Part shown: positions 43,192 to 56,270 of the stretch, in pieces
Layout: each line of letters begins with the position of its first letter
Position numbering within the stretch: position 1 is the stretch's first letter
Assembly (NCBI GenBank): GCA_014529385.2
Contig: CM043968.1
Coordinates: 10,487,648 to 10,551,647 of the forward strand
DNA from: Adiantum capillus-veneris
Lineage: Eukaryota > Streptophyta > Polypodiopsida > Polypodiales > Pteridaceae
Direction of reading: 5' to 3'
Length of the DNA: 64,000 nt
Notes under the pieces: generated by a model
Seen by the model: only the letters and a program-made list of their open reading frames with translations
Told to the model about the DNA's origin: nothing
Databases searched by the model: none
Made by a program: the position numbers and the translations under genes

Positions 43192-43440
43192 ATGCCTCCT
43201 AAAGGAAATGCGGTTGCTGCTAATGCAAATGTGCCTATTGTTCCTCAACACACCATCATTGATAGAGACATCAATGCTATGCTTTGAAAGTCTTAACCTG
43301 AAAATTTTAGAGGGAAAGACAAAGACATAGGCAAAGTTCTTGAAGATTGGATTGAGTGCATCGATGACTACTTTGATTTGGCTCGTTCGTCATCAGTGAA
43401 CAATGCTATTATCGCTAAGTTCAAACTAGAGAAAACATTG
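43192..43440 (+). pseudogene. Gypsy H: gag start
   Basis: MPPKGNAVAANANVPIVPQH, two stops, NFRGKDKDIGKVLEDWIECI and DDYFDLARSSSVNNAIIAKF: a gypsy gag N-terminal pattern. It is cut at about 43440, where the LTR copy begins. Confidence 0.6.
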
Positions 43441-43442
43441 TC

Positions 43443-43922
<480 letters not shown>

Positions 43923-44064
43923 TTAGCCATACACATGATGGTAAACTAGATTGTTCAACTCATCTCCACATAGAATTATAGTCACGTGGATTTTGTCTAC
44001 TAGGATTTCATATAGAAAGATGGTGTTTACACACACGAGGTACATCAAAATCTCACACCCAACA
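43923..44064 (-). repeat. Copia LTR fragment
   Basis: On the minus strand starts TGTTGGGTGTGAGATTTTG, as does the LTR ending at 50540, and contains TTCTATGTGGAGATGAGTT and CATCATGTGT as in 13690-14000. Truncated at the H LTR side. Confidence 0.5.
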
Positions 44065-44328
44065 TGGATTAGCTGTATAAATTTATGTGATTGCTTATAA
44101 GAGGAAAATTTTGCGATATGTTCTTACTACACAACCTCGTTTAACTGCCTATATATTTCTAATTTATTGGGTTCCTTTCATTCAAATAAGCGTCATTTTC
44201 TTCTGCTCACAATCCATGGACTCTACACTCACATGTAGCAGGCACCATCACACATATGTGCAAGCCAATACCCATATGCAAACATGGTTGGACAAGAGAA
44301 AACTCAATTTCCAACAATCTCCCCCTGC
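44065..44328 (-). repeat. Copia 3' LTR with polypurine tract
   Basis: On the minus strand GCAGGGGGAGAT (44328-44317) is followed by TGTTGGAAATTGAG, a purine tract and LTR start of common plant copia form. The far LTR end is unclear (about 44065). Confidence 0.5.
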
Positions 44329-45339
44329 AACAATGCACTTGCGGTTTGTAGGCGCCAACAGCCTTGTGGGAATGGATGGCATTCACCACCCCTATGCATC
44401 TTGGTGGTTCAAAATTCTTTGCTTTTTGGGTGATGTTTTTACTCGCATAGTCAGAAGTCACGTATCATAGGTGATAGATGCCTTGTTTGGCATGCCATAG
44501 ATATCATAGCCCATGAGGAAGGTCTTCTCAACCTAGTGTTTGGAATGTCTAGTCCTCTGAAAATGGACCCACAAAATAACCGTAACAATTTAGGAGGATA
44601 TGAATAAACATTTCTTGGTTTTGTGCATGTGTATATAGTAATCACAAAACGGATTTGATTTGATGCTGAAGATTTTTGCATTCAATAATATGTATGGTAA
44701 CCTTGTTGTGTGACTTGTGTTGAAATTTGTGTGACTTCACCTCTTGAAGCACGTTGAACATATTGCATGAAGGAGATCTTAGGTGGAGAGAGCCTTGAAG
44801 TGGAAGTGTCTACAAATAGCCCCTTGCTTGACTCAAGGACTAGGGCCCTTGGTGGGTAGAGTCTATGAACAAGAGGTAAAGTCCCACAAAACTTTAAAAC
44901 AAAAAACTTGATTTTGAAATTATGTTATAGTTTACAAGTCAAGAAAGCTACCAAAACGAATCATCTAGACTCTAACATAGGCAACCAACTTCGTGAGCTG
45001 TATGAGGTGTTTCCATGAGACAACCTACATTTTGATCAATTGTGGACTCATTGAGTAGGCACATGCCAACCTTGCAAGCATTTGATGGCCATAGGGTATG
45101 TGAAATGCTAAAGCTAATGTCCACTCTGTTGCTGCCAAAACCTATGCTTGCTACCGAGTTATCTTTTGATTGAGATATGCCATAAGAGTTCACTATGTAC
45201 AACATCCCAAAGATATTAGGGAATCCCATAACATCTTCTAAAACAATATATTGCCACGCCAATTGAGAACATTTAATAGTTGCAAGATGATACAAAATTT
45301 ATAAGTCTTGTTTATTATCCTTGCAAAATATAAATAAGT
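44329..45339. other. No gene recognised
   Basis: A 107-codon minus-strand frame (44972-45295) shows no domain. Could be internal sequence of the copia element whose LTR is at 44065-44316. Confidence 0.4.
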
Positions 45340-45399
45340 AAAAAATATCTTCTTTTGCAAAGTTGCATCATTGGCAAATTCTATTCCTTACACTTAAGT

Positions 45400-46274
45400 T
45401 TAGTGTCATCCCCCGTCCACACACTTCTGTGGAGAAGAAACCAAAAGAAGAGAATATTTTTTGGAATTAGAGGTTTGACCCATAGCATAGTGAAGCTCTG
45501 CCTCTATTTCCTTCCATCCTTTATTAAGCCCACATGGCTTGTTGATCTTACTGTCCAGAGAAACTACTGTGGATTGTTGCAACCAAGAAACCTGCTTGGC
45601 ATTAAAGTCGTCGTAGATCATCGTTTCCTATACAGCTAGTTTCCAGTTGTGACCCTCTCAAAAGAGCAAAATGTGTCGATGATGAAAAAGAGCCAAGTCA
45701 CTTATTGAAAGGCCAAACTTAGTAACAAGTTGCCTTTTTAACAAGAACTTTGATACTACTATTGTCCCACACATCTTGCTCTTTTGGAGAGTTTATGAGC
45801 TTTATTAATGTCTCTGTCCTCCAACTTTGGATATTAAGAATTGACCACCACAAAAAAGCAAATTTAACCTTCTTTCAATTTGATTTCCAATTTATATCCA
45901 AAAGGATAATTTCTTTATATCTATTCCAAGCCTCCCAGATTCCATTGAATAAGTCAAATTTTTTTGTGTTTAACAGGAAAAGGACCAACAAAGATACTCA
46001 AAATGGGAAGATCTTTCTAGAAAGAGGCTTGAGAAAAAGAGTATGTCTTCGTATCTCTATGGACTAAGTGTGCCTAATCACAATGGGGAGGTAAGAAATA
46101 CCTCATCATCCATTTTGCCTTAAGTTTATTCACTCTTGTTGAGATGTCTATGATCCCTAAGCCTCCTTGATCTTTGGGTAAGATACAAAATTCCCAACCT
46201 ACTTTTTCCAAAGCCCTTTTGGAAGGATCTCCATTCCATAGAAAGTTCTTGCATACTTTATGGACTTGTTGCAA
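45400..46274 (-). pseudogene. LINE: RT C-terminal and zinc-binding region
   Basis: 46274-46074 reads QVHKVCKNFLWNGDPSKRAL, then EKVGWEFCILPKDQGGLGII and NKLKAKWMMRYF, matching the F-L-W-x-G ... P-K-x-x-G-G-L-G-I pattern downstream of LINE reverse transcriptases. Further down, SGRLGIDIKKLSFW and WWSILNIQSWR near 45980-45800 are in the zinc-binding reverse transcriptase region. Confidence 0.72.
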
Positions 46275-46549
46275 AGGTGATTCTAGAGGTCTCTAGCATG
46301 AGACATAAAAAAACAAGGACACCACAAGATAGTGATTAATAACCAAGACCTTATTCAAAGATTAGACATAAACCCTTCCCATCTTTTAAGGTTGTCTTCA
46401 AACCTATTTATAACCCACATCCACCTTTGCTTTGAACTCACATCAACTCCCATTGAGATGCTTAGAAATTAAAAAGACACACCTTGCACAATTTCCTAGC
46501 ATCATTAGCCTCTGAGCTCCATTGAGATGGATTTAGAAGAGGAGTAAAC

Positions 46550-46800
46550 CCCCAAAATTATTGCTCTTTACTAATCCATTTTTGAAGGTGAGATTGTGAC
46601 CTTATTGCGATAACTTTGGCGAAGATCTTGTAAGCACAAGATTGCTTAGTAATAAGGCACCAGCTGCTTATGACTTCCTTGTCTCCCTTCCTGTGCAAAA
46701 GTTTGATGATTCTTGTGTTTATAGAACACGGAAGGACCTTAAAATGAAGTGACTCTTCCCAAAGAAGTAAGTTTTTTGGAATCAATGTATCAATGAATTG
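46550..46800 (-). pseudogene. LINE: reverse transcriptase N-terminal motifs
   Basis: Reads INTRIIKLLHRKGDKEVISS, WCLITKQSCAYKIFAKVIA and RSQSHLQKWISKEQ, equivalent to the L-I-P-K ... D-F-R-P-I-S-L ... Y-K-I-x-x-K-x-L-A-x-R ... I-S-x-x-Q run of plant LINEs. The central active-site block is not readable. Confidence 0.75.
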
Positions 46801-47289
46801 ATGAAATAATTTGGCAGAAAGCCATCATACTTAGGACTTTTCCCTTTCTTTACATATTTGATTCTTGGAGAGAGAAAAACACGCTAGCAACTAATTTATT
46901 TTGACACCTTGATATGTCTTCTTGAGCAATTTTCTTGGCCTATGAGACTAAGGGAGGGGTTGTAAAGGTATTGTTGAAATGTTGATGAAAAAACTATGGG
47001 TTCTTTTGTATAGAAGAGCACTCTTTGTGACCTTTGGTGAGCATAGGGATGTTGTCCTTTGTTTTTTTTTTGTCACAAAAGTTTGAATATTTTTTGGAGT
47101 CGGCATGTCAGCCCTTGGTAGCCACTTGCTTTTGAAGTAAATCTTCTTCTAGCTAAAGTTCTTGTAGTCCTCCATGGGCTAGTGCATGTTAGAGTTGTGT
47201 GATTTATTTTGGTGCTTGATCTATTGGTTATGCCTCTAGCTCCTCTAGTTTCTTGTATATTTGGATCTTAAGATCTTTTTATATTTGTT

Positions 47290-48060
47290 TGACCTATAAA
47301 TTGTACCTCAAGGGAATTTTTTGTGAGTGTTTTGTGGCTTGCATCCAAGTTTTAGATGAATATTGAAATTTTTTGGAGTCCTCCTGGATGTTTTGAATTT
47401 CCTCCCCTATTAAAGGAATCTCTAGAAGAGACATGTCAATGTGAACCCACCATCCTGAGGATACACCCCCTAGTGAGATAATATTTGGATAGTGATCCAA
47501 CATACAAATGGACTTGCAGGTTATAGGCTTGGCTCTAGGAAAACTATAGCAAAGAAGGAGAAAAATAACATTTATCTAGTCTTGCATTGCAATAGAGAGG
47601 GCCTTTGCTGTAATTTTACCTATAGAAGTCTCCAATCCTAATGTCTACTAAACCAAAAGTATCAAAAATCTCATTCAAGGTGCTAGTTCAGATCCTCCAG
47701 GAGAAGCACCAAGCCCCTTACACCTATCTTTCTTGGATTCCACTTTGATAGCAAGTGACTAGGGTAAAAAGAGAGGGATTATTGAATTCAAAACTACACC
47801 AACAACTAGCCTCCACATCATAGATGGCTTAATTCCAAGAGCTACCCCTCTTGAACCCCTGAAATGGAATGTGAAAATCCACATAAAATCAAGAGCAATA
47901 GAATTGAGCCTACTATCAAGGTTAGGTCAAGATCAATAGCCATGACTTTAAGATCTTGAAGAGCTATGAAGTCTACGAGGGTATTCTTAAGCCATTGTTT
48001 TATTAAAGAAGATCTTTTAGGGTTAATAAAGTCCTTAATGCTCCAAGAAACTCCTTTCAT
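47290..48060 (-). pseudogene. LINE: endonuclease
   Basis: Starts MKGVSWSIKDFINPKRSSLI and continues LVDFIALQDLK, equivalent to the N-terminal apurinic-type endonuclease motif (S-W-N-x-R-G ... P-K-K-R ... D-x-x-x-L-Q-E-T-K), with the catalytic Glu changed to Asp. LDHYPNIISLGG at about 47500 stands for the S-D-H-x-P-I motif. Confidence 0.75.
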
Positions 48061-48639
48061 TGTCTGGCTTTGTTACTTTTTCCCAAAATGACTTGAGGAC
48101 TTTTGGGGAGAATGTTCCACCTGTAATCTCCTTTCCTTTCTTTGGGTCTCCAACAAAAGATGGCTCATCCATAAAGACTACTAGATTAGGTATCTAAGCG
48201 ACTTGAAGGGAGGTATTAGTTGGGGGGTTAACTTTTGCTATTGGAATTTGATCCACTTGGTTGGCTTGTTTAACTAGTTTTGGTTTTTGTGCAACTGTTG
48301 ATTGAGATGGGACACATGCTACTTGGTTTGAGGTTGATTCTTTCTCTAAGTCTTGAGTTCCTAAGGGAACAAACTCCTTGTCATTGAGCTAAGCCAATAA
48401 TGTTAATCGATTAGGGGTTGATTTCTTTTCTTAGAGAGATTAGTATAAATGATTATCTTTTTGAGTTTCTTTTTCTCCTTGAGAAGTGCTTGCCCTCCCT
48501 TTTGTTGTGCTAGTTATTGGAGTTGGAGTTGCTTTTTCCATTGAAACAGTAGTCTTTTGTCTTGTGGGTTTCAAATGAAAATGGAAATAGGTGTGGAGTT
48601 TTTGAAAACAATGGACTGTAGAAAGTAAGCAGCATTATG

Positions 48640-48880
48640 CATAATCATTAATATTTGACAATCTCTAGCATGGATCTATATTGTATCCATTTGAGGATGC
48701 AATAGCATATTGTAATCTCTGGGAGGTCTTCTGCCCATTACCTTTCCTATAGAAGATACTATTGTCCTTAAGAAATTAATATTGAAATGGTAAATGTGGA
48801 AGTTTCATCTAGACAGGATACGTGGCACAGTTATCCCCTTTCCCTTTAACAAAAAAATGACGAGTCCACCAAACTAATGA
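48640..48880 (-). pseudogene. LINE: ORF1-like fragment
   Basis: MKLPHLPFQY at about 48815 resembles the V-W-x-K-L-P-x-L-P-x-x-Y motif of the DUF4283-type region of plant LINE ORF1; later frames are broken. Confidence 0.45.
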
Positions 48881-49327
48881 ACTTTTGAGTTTTCATTGCC
48901 CAGCTCATAAGGCTTGTGCAACCATACTTTCATCTTTAAGAAGAATGATATGAATGTTTTTACATAAGACCTATAGACCTACACCACTTCTATACCTTCC
49001 ACTTGCCAATTGCCAGTATTCTCTAAACCAAGTACATAAACTTTTGATAGCCATCAAGCCCCACATATTATCATTATCAATGCACGTTTTTCATATTCTA
49101 TTTCATACTTGTTAACAACAGCTATTCGTAGTATGCATTGAGGCATACCTATTGTTGTTGCTTCTTGAGTATCTCTATTGCTCAAACTCTTGAAGACTGT
49201 AGATATTTCCCAAGTTGTGTGTGTTTTAGTGCTAGATTATTAGGGCCAGAATCTTTAATCTTCGACATTTGGAAAGTGTAGTAAGTTACAAGCAGTGCCA
49301 CTGTGATGTAGGGTGCACGAGTACTCA

Positions 49328-49440
<113 letters not shown>

Positions 49441-49459
49441 ACGCATGCGTGTACATGCT

Positions 49460-50237
49460 TACTATGATGGGTATGGCCAATAAGTATGACAACTTTCACA
49501 TCAAGCACTTGAGCTACAAGCAACCCAATTTGCATGGATACAAAATGCCAAAAATATGATGCATCGACTATGTCTTTGCAATGTGCTGCCAAAGCCTTGA
49601 AAGTGCTGGAAGTGAGCCTTCGATTAATGTAGTTGCTTTTGACCAGCTAAGTAAGCATGTTTTTATTGAACGTGTAAGCACTCTTGACAATTTAGAGTTG
49701 TATATGAGAACTTTTGATGTGCTTATTGTGTGTTGCTGAAAATTGTGTGTAGCCAAGGTTTTTGCTAGCCAAATATGAGTTGCATTGTGAGAAAATAGAG
49801 AAAATTCAAATCCTTGTGTATTGTTGTCTGTAGCTTTAACAAAACAACAAAAGTCTAAATGCTTATATATGAATGGCACGGATAAGACTAATTTTGTGCA
49901 AAATTAAGGGCTAATATGCATGCTCATTTAATGAGCTTATAGAAACTATGCAAACCCTAGTTTGAAGCTTGCAAAGCAAGCAATTATTAATGCAACACTA
50001 GTGAGCTTGAATAAACCAAATGCAATTGAGCACAAATGACAATGCTGATGCAAAGTGCACAATGTTTAAGGGTAGTGGCTCATTGGATTTCCATGAACAT
50101 ATCCCATAAAGTGAATTTTTAAGCATTAGATTATTAGTGTGTAAGCAAGTCTTATCATATTGAACTTTTTTTAAAAATGTGAATAGGAGAAGTTAGTTAG
50201 AACTTAGTGAGATTAAGAAGTACTAATCATACTTAGG
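49460..50237. other. No gene recognised
   Basis: Frames at 49568-49879 (minus) show no domain. May be leader of the copia element whose primer site is at 50238. Confidence 0.4.
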
Positions 50238-50540
50238 TCTCTGATACCAATTGATAGGGATTAGGGTGGATAAACTAAAGAGAAATGCATGACTTAATTT
50301 TTAATTAATAATAACTTAAGTATATGCACAAATTGAATCAAGATACTTTTTGGAAATAGAGAATAGATGATTATTGTTATTTTTCATGCACAAAGATTTC
50401 TTTTTTGTAGAGATAAAGAAAGCATAAAAGGTGGCATATATGCATAGCACACTAGGTGGCATATTTCAAGACTTTACACATCATGGCTGATGACTAATCA
50501 CTCATGCACATAGAAGTTGTAGCAAATCTCACACCCAACA
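50238..50540 (-). repeat. Copia 5' LTR and Met-tRNA primer site
   Basis: On the minus strand the LTR runs TGTTGGGTGTGAG (50540) to CCCTATCA (50252) and is followed by ATTGGTATCAGAGACC (50251-50236), the plant Met-tRNA primer site. LTR 289 bp. No gag is readable downstream on the minus strand. Confidence 0.8.
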
Positions 50541-51788
50541 TAACATACCCTCTTTTCTATTGTTGTTTCACTTCTCCCTCATCGACTACCCATATGGAGT
50601 GGTTTTTGGTCTCATCCAATAGAGGGTTCTAAACTTCATGAATTTCTCTCCCTTAACAAATACTTTCATGATGTTATACTAGCTTTGGGTCTATTGTGCA
50701 TGTACATGGTTTCTAGAATCCATATTCGCATATCCTTTGCAAAGTAGTTTGAGTCTTAAACTAGGAAACTATCTGATATTCATGCAAGTGGGAAGAGAAG
50801 CCCACAATGCATCTATCATTCACGTTCCACATATGAAAATCAATCTTGAGATCATCAACAATGATGATTATGTCATCATCATAGATCAAAACAAACCTTG
50901 TCTGAATGTATGTGTATGTCTTCTCTCTCTATCTTTGCTCTAGGCATCAACCTTGCTGCATACAAAGTAGATTTGTAATGTTTCCGTTCTAGTGCTATCA
51001 ATTCATCAGTTGGTTACTTGATATGGATTTCATCAGTCTTTCAATGGATCCATACCTATGCCAGCTCAGTCTTAGCATAGAATGGTGGATCACACCTAAC
51101 GAAGTGGTGAAGAATATAGGGCATGAAATGATCGCACTTTCATTGATGAGACAGGAGGCTCTCTTATGGAAAAGAAAAATGCTACCTACTATCTAGCCCA
51201 ACCACACAAGAGATTACAAGGATGTTCCTGTAACTACTATATAGGTACAAACGATCATCGAGAATCAACCAACATGGCAAAGGAAATGGTTTGAGCAGCG
51301 CCCAACAGATGGAATCTATTACAAAAATGCTCCATAGCATCTCCGGATCCACCCAACCTATTGTCCCATTAACAGAAGGTGATCCTGGGATATCTTCTAT
51401 TCCTAGCAAAGCAGGAGACCAGCTGTTCTCAACGACCTAGTCATACAAAGACCTTCTCCCCTCAAAAAAGTATATGGTTCACACACTCAAAGGATTCATC
51501 AACATGATGAAGGAAGGAATACTATTTAATTTAAATAGGCTTAGGTTATAGCCAACTGAAGGGTCCAATTTAAAAAAATTACACAGCTACCATTGCTATG
51601 TAGCTGCATGAAACTTATTTGATAGTTAAAAGTACCCAAGGACCTATAATGTACTTTGCATGCTCATGATTCATGTCCTCTCTCAACCTCTATTGATCTT
51701 ACTATGTCTTTGTTATATTCCCATGGCAATTGTGCCCAACTTTTAGTTCTAACTAGTAATCAAAATGAATTATAGACTTGTTTTGTGT
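50541..51788. other. No gene recognised
   Basis: No domain on either strand; frames are short. Confidence 0.4.
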
Positions 51789-51936
51789 GTGTCACTTCTT
51801 CGTTTCTCCTATGGTAGATTGAGTTATATTTGTTGTATCCCTTTATACAGACCCTCTAACATGTGTCACTTCTTCGTTTCTCCTATGGTAGATTGAGTTA
51901 TATTTGTTGTATCCCTTTATACAGACCCTCTAACAT
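51789..51936 (+). repeat. Perfect 74-bp tandem duplication
   Basis: Copies 51789-51862 and 51863-51936 are identical by eye, each starting GTGTCACTTCTTCG and ending ACCCTCTAACAT. Identity points to a recent event. Confidence 0.93.
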
Positions 51937-53620
51937 AGTGCACAATGAATGTGCTATGTAGTATAATATCTGCTATGTAGGGCATGCCAATGTGGTCAAT
52001 ATGTAGCATTTAGACTCTACTAAGGTCCTTAGGGAAAAAAGTGCAGTTACAAACTAGTTCCCTGCTGACATTATTCAACTCATTGATCCTCCCCAAGCTC
52101 ATGATCAAGGAAAAAAATAGTAGTGAAAGTGTGACAAACTTGTCAAGCACAAGGATTGGATTAGTGTTTGAGATTTGGCGCTTTAGAGAAGATTTGACAC
52201 AAAGCAAGGGAAAAGAGGATGATAGAGTAGTGCACTTCAACGTGGATGCTATAAGGGAATTTCTACGCTTATAGTTGATGCACTTATGTTAAAGCATATG
52301 ACTAGTAGCAAAGAATTTTTTTTATGTTCTTATTGAGTTTGAAATTACAACTGTAGATGGGACTATAGACAAAGGAGATGCACATGACATAGTGGAACAT
52401 GCAGATGCCTATGGAGTTAGGAGTGAGCAAGGAACTAAATCTCAACAGGAGAGAAATGGCTTTGGGAATCATTCACATCTGAGTGAGTAGGGTAATCTTA
52501 GTAGGGGAGAGATGTGGTTGATAAAACGCCTTTTGATGATGGTCATGAGGATACAAACAATGCAAATGCAAATGATGATGGAATTGACCCTCTTATTAGT
52601 GCACATGATAGGGTTCAAAAATGAGATGAGGAAGGTGCAAGACAAGATGCAGATGGGGCCTTTGATGACATCAATGACACACATATAGACCATATCCATG
52701 AACTATATGATGATTTTATAGGTCATGGTAATATGGATGCTTTCGACACTTGCTTTGCAAGTATGGTGCTTGAGAGTGCAAATGGGACTGAGGATGATCA
52801 TGGTTGTGGAAAACCTTGTCTTTTTGAAGTTTTTTGCACAACCTATGGAGGAACCAACCACATTGATATTACTTTACTCATCGACAACATGGAGTGAAAA
52901 AGCTATAACAAACCCCTCACCAACATGCATCTAGACATCAAGTGAGAATGCTACACAAAATCTCTTTTACCTCAATGATTAGTTCCTACCATGGTTGATC
53001 AAGTGAATGATTTTGTTGTGATGATAAAAGGAGTTTTGCTGAATAAACATGATTCTTGCACCATCAACCAATTCCCACATTCTATTGTGCTTATGTGTGT
53101 GTGCCTTCAAAGAAACTCTGCACAAAAATCCTTTTTTAGGCATCATCCCAACAAGGCGTGGCCCAAGGCCACTTGGCTAGCACATTGATTGTATTTGAAG
53201 AGGTGGCTTGTATGTTCAAGGACCCCATGCCTATTTTCAGCCAATGCTTAGTGGACAGACGTGAGAAACATAGTAATTCAATTGAATTTGGCCACTCTCT
53301 CACAACCCTTTGAAGGATTCTCAATCCTAAATGTCACCTCATTTTGAATTGCCTTCAATCTCTAGTTCATGTCTCTTAGACTCTATTTTTGCAAGTATTG
53401 TAATCCCTTATTCACCAAAAAGGCCAAGCTCTTCCCTCCCAAGGGGAGGATTCCCATTAAGATCAAAGAGTCATGTAGGGCATTCCCACAAGATAAAATA
53501 GAGAATTTCTATGTGCAAGGTGGAAAATTCACATGTTGTGAGTAGAAGTTGAAAGTTTACAAAGGAATTTTCAAGCTTCACACCAAGGCTCTTTTCCAAG
53601 CCAACAAATCTTCTAAGATC
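51937..53620. other. No gene recognised
   Basis: Plus-strand scraps (LTQSKGKEDDRVVHFNVD at about 52190; FDTCFASMVLESANGTEDDH at about 52745) are coding-like but not placed in any family. Confidence 0.35.
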
Positions 53621-53750
53621 TTAATATTGAGAAGTTTGATGGGAAGGATTCTAAAGTCAATGAGCAGCTTCAAACTAAAGATGGACAATTGTTAAGCATC
53701 ATCATCATCACATTACATACCAGTTATGTTCACTTTGTTGTTGATGAATA
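53621..53750 (+). pseudogene. Copia gag scrap
   Basis: Reads NIEKFDGKDSKVNEQLQ and LLSIIIITLHTSYVHFVVDE, close to EKFNGEGF ... IIIIALLDNYVHFIDE of the element B gag, with the part between deleted. Confidence 0.5.
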
Positions 53751-54940
53751 ATTCTATTGAGATTCATTCTGGTCTTGGGCCCTTGACTGCTAGTCGCATT
53801 GTTCTCCAGTAAGCTTTTGACACTTAGATCCATAACTCCCCTGGCACTCTGCATCTGAATCAACATTTCTTTGATTTGTAGACGAATATCTTTCATACAC
53901 TAGTAGGTTGGTTTGGTGCCCAATAATAGCTCTACCTGTATCCCCAAATACTTGATTTCCGCATTGGTTAAACCCTTTACTGCTGGTTTACAGCTTTTTC
54001 ATCATTCGTCAAGCACCATTTTGGGACCCTGTCTAGTACTTGGATGCATCTTGGATGTGGTGGAAGCTGGCAGCCTGTCTCATTATGAAAACTGGTCAAT
54101 TTCTAGTCTAACACCATCCGTCTGGCCCCCACATATAGCATCTAAAACCTCTCTAAATCCGAATAGATTGTGTCATCATCCAAGTACTATTGGATCTGAA
54201 GATGTTTCTGCTTCCGCATGCTCTTGTTTAGTGTCAGTAGCTCATTAGAATGATTGCACTCAGATTCATAGTTAGGTTCCATAAAATAGAATTATGATCT
54301 GTCTATCCGCAACTTTGCTGATGATCAGGTGGATTTTGTTGGTTGTCCCCAGCAAGTGGTGGTTGATCCTCAGCAAGCCTATCTATGGCATGATCTGAAA
54401 GTTGGCTCCTAGTAGTTGTTGATCCACCTAAGGCTGACCCTATGTTCTATCCACCCTAATTGCCCTCATCATCATCATCATTGTCTTTCTTCTAATTATG
54501 TTGGTCCTAGGTCTAATTATCCTCAGTCGTGTCGTCATCCTCATAATCTTCATCTTGGTTCTTCTGCTTCTCTAAATATTTTGTTAGTACTTCATTCACC
54601 ACTATTGCAGTGTATGTGCTAGCATTCTCTTGGAGGTCTGTTTGAATGGATTTGATGCCATTTTCAAGATTAGTCACATTCAGAGTCAGATCAACGTCTT
54701 TGTTTGTGATGTGTACATCATGATCATCTCATTTTCCACCTTTAAACCCTCGGAAGGAAATTTTCAAATTGTTGCAATGTTCGATAATATGATGGGTTCT
54801 AGTTTTATGTACTGGTTTCCTATCTTTGGGTTTCTTCTTACTGTAATGGTAAGTGTCGACATTACAATCATTTGTTTTTGTTTTTGACACTGTTCGACTG
54901 GATGTGTTCAAACAAATATTCCAAGTTGTTGGTTAGAGTT
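53751..54940. other. No gene recognised
   Basis: CATCATCATCATC-rich text at about 54465 and several short frames without domains. The minus frame 53708-53896 is unrecognised. Confidence 0.4.
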
Positions 54941-55400
54941 AGTTGATATCAGATTTAAGACTTCATACCAAACTTCAGATTACTCAGAAGACAGAACTAG
55001 AATTGGAAATGAAACGACACTGAAAACAATGACTAGAAATGGAATTGCATTACTCAAAAGCAGAACAGAGTACCACTGAAAGCAGCACTGAAAGAGCTTC
55101 AGCTTAATGGGATTACAAAGTACATCAACCAATGGCTCAAGACACAATTACAAGGTTTGGGGTTAGATCTAGATTAAGAATATCGAGATTACATGAGATC
55201 GAGAGATCAAGAGGATCTAGTCCAAGAGAGCTCAAAATGAAATAGTGGGTCCTATTTATAGTCCCTCGGACTGGTGTTTGATTGATTGTGTACTGTTAGT
55301 TACCATGGTAACTCTCTAGTTACTGCTTTTGGAAGCCTTTGGTGCAGTCACCCACCAACCACCTGCTAAGGGTTTTTCCCACCATCTAAATTAAGTTCTT
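54941..55400 (-). repeat. LTR-like promoter region
   Basis: On the minus strand GGACTATAAATAGGACCC (TATA at 55253-55261) precedes GAGCTCTCTTGGACTAG, like the start region of many LTRs and like the antisense TATA in G. LTR ends were not identified. Confidence 0.35.
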
Positions 55401-55433
55401 TTATCTTCATAGTGATCTTAGGTGTGTCAAACT

Positions 55434-56250
55434 TCACTTTTTCTTTTCCCTTTTCACGTTGTAATGCACACAATCCATTTTTAAATGTCCCTTTTTATGG
55501 TAGTGATAGCATTTAACGTTCTTCATGTCTATTCCACAACTCTTGCTATAATTTTTCTTGTGATCTTGAGAACAACCATGATTACAATCACGTTGCCTTG
55601 TCTTGTCACTGTTTCCACTAGCCATATACTCATCACCCTGCCCACTCGCATGGTGAGGGACGGGCGTCTAATCTCCTCAGTGAGCAACACACTAGTAACA
55701 TCACTGAACACTAGATCCTTCTAGGTGTTGAGTTACTTATGGATGTATTGAACGTATCCCGTGATGATGGTAGTGAACATAGCAAGAAGATGGACTTCAT
55801 CTCATCATCAAAGTTAAGACTTTGGAACTAAGTTGCAAGAAAACATTGTTGAACTCATTCAAATGAGAGCTAACACTGATGCCTTCTTTCATGTTCATGC
55901 ACACAAGTTTCTTCATGAGAAATACTTTCATTGAGTCACTTTTACCATCTTATGATGTACATAAGGCATCCCAAAAATATTTGGCATTGTTCTTATCCAT
56001 TATTGTGAAGTAAATGGATTCACCAAGGTGCATGCGAATGGTCAGCATAGCACGCTCATTCAAACCTTCCCACTGATCATCAATGTATGCATTTTCTTTT
56101 CTCTCACACAATGGAGCTATCAAACCCTTATTGATCAACACATTGTGCATATGATCCTTCTAGATTGCAAATTTTGTGACACCAAACTTCGTAATGTAGT
56201 ACTCATCCTTGTTCAAACACTAGCAGTCATATTTCAAGAGAATTGACCAA
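55434..56250 (-). pseudogene. Copia I: gag
   Basis: 56150-55950 reads LINKGLIAPLCERKENAYID, DQWEGLNERAMLTIRMHLGE and DKNNAKYFWDALCTS, the copia gag pattern (W-x-x-L-x-x-R-A-x-x-T-I-R-x-x-L ... A-x-x-x-W-x-x-L). The zinc knuckle follows in 55625-55434 as CYHYHKKGHLKMDC, where the second Cys is Tyr. Starts near 56250 but the initiating ATG is not clear. Confidence 0.75.
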
Positions 56251-56270
56251 AAGACTTATGGAAAATTTTC

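Larger units (their letters stand above)
45340..48900 (-). mobile_element. LINE (non-LTR retrotransposon), decayed
   Basis: Minus-strand order: an ORF1-like piece (about 48880-48640), endonuclease (48060-47290), reverse transcriptase (46800-46550), and the C-terminal zinc-binding region (46274-45400). This is the layout of plant L1-type LINEs. No poly(A) tail is clear at the 45340 end, and no target duplication was found. Confidence 0.75.
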
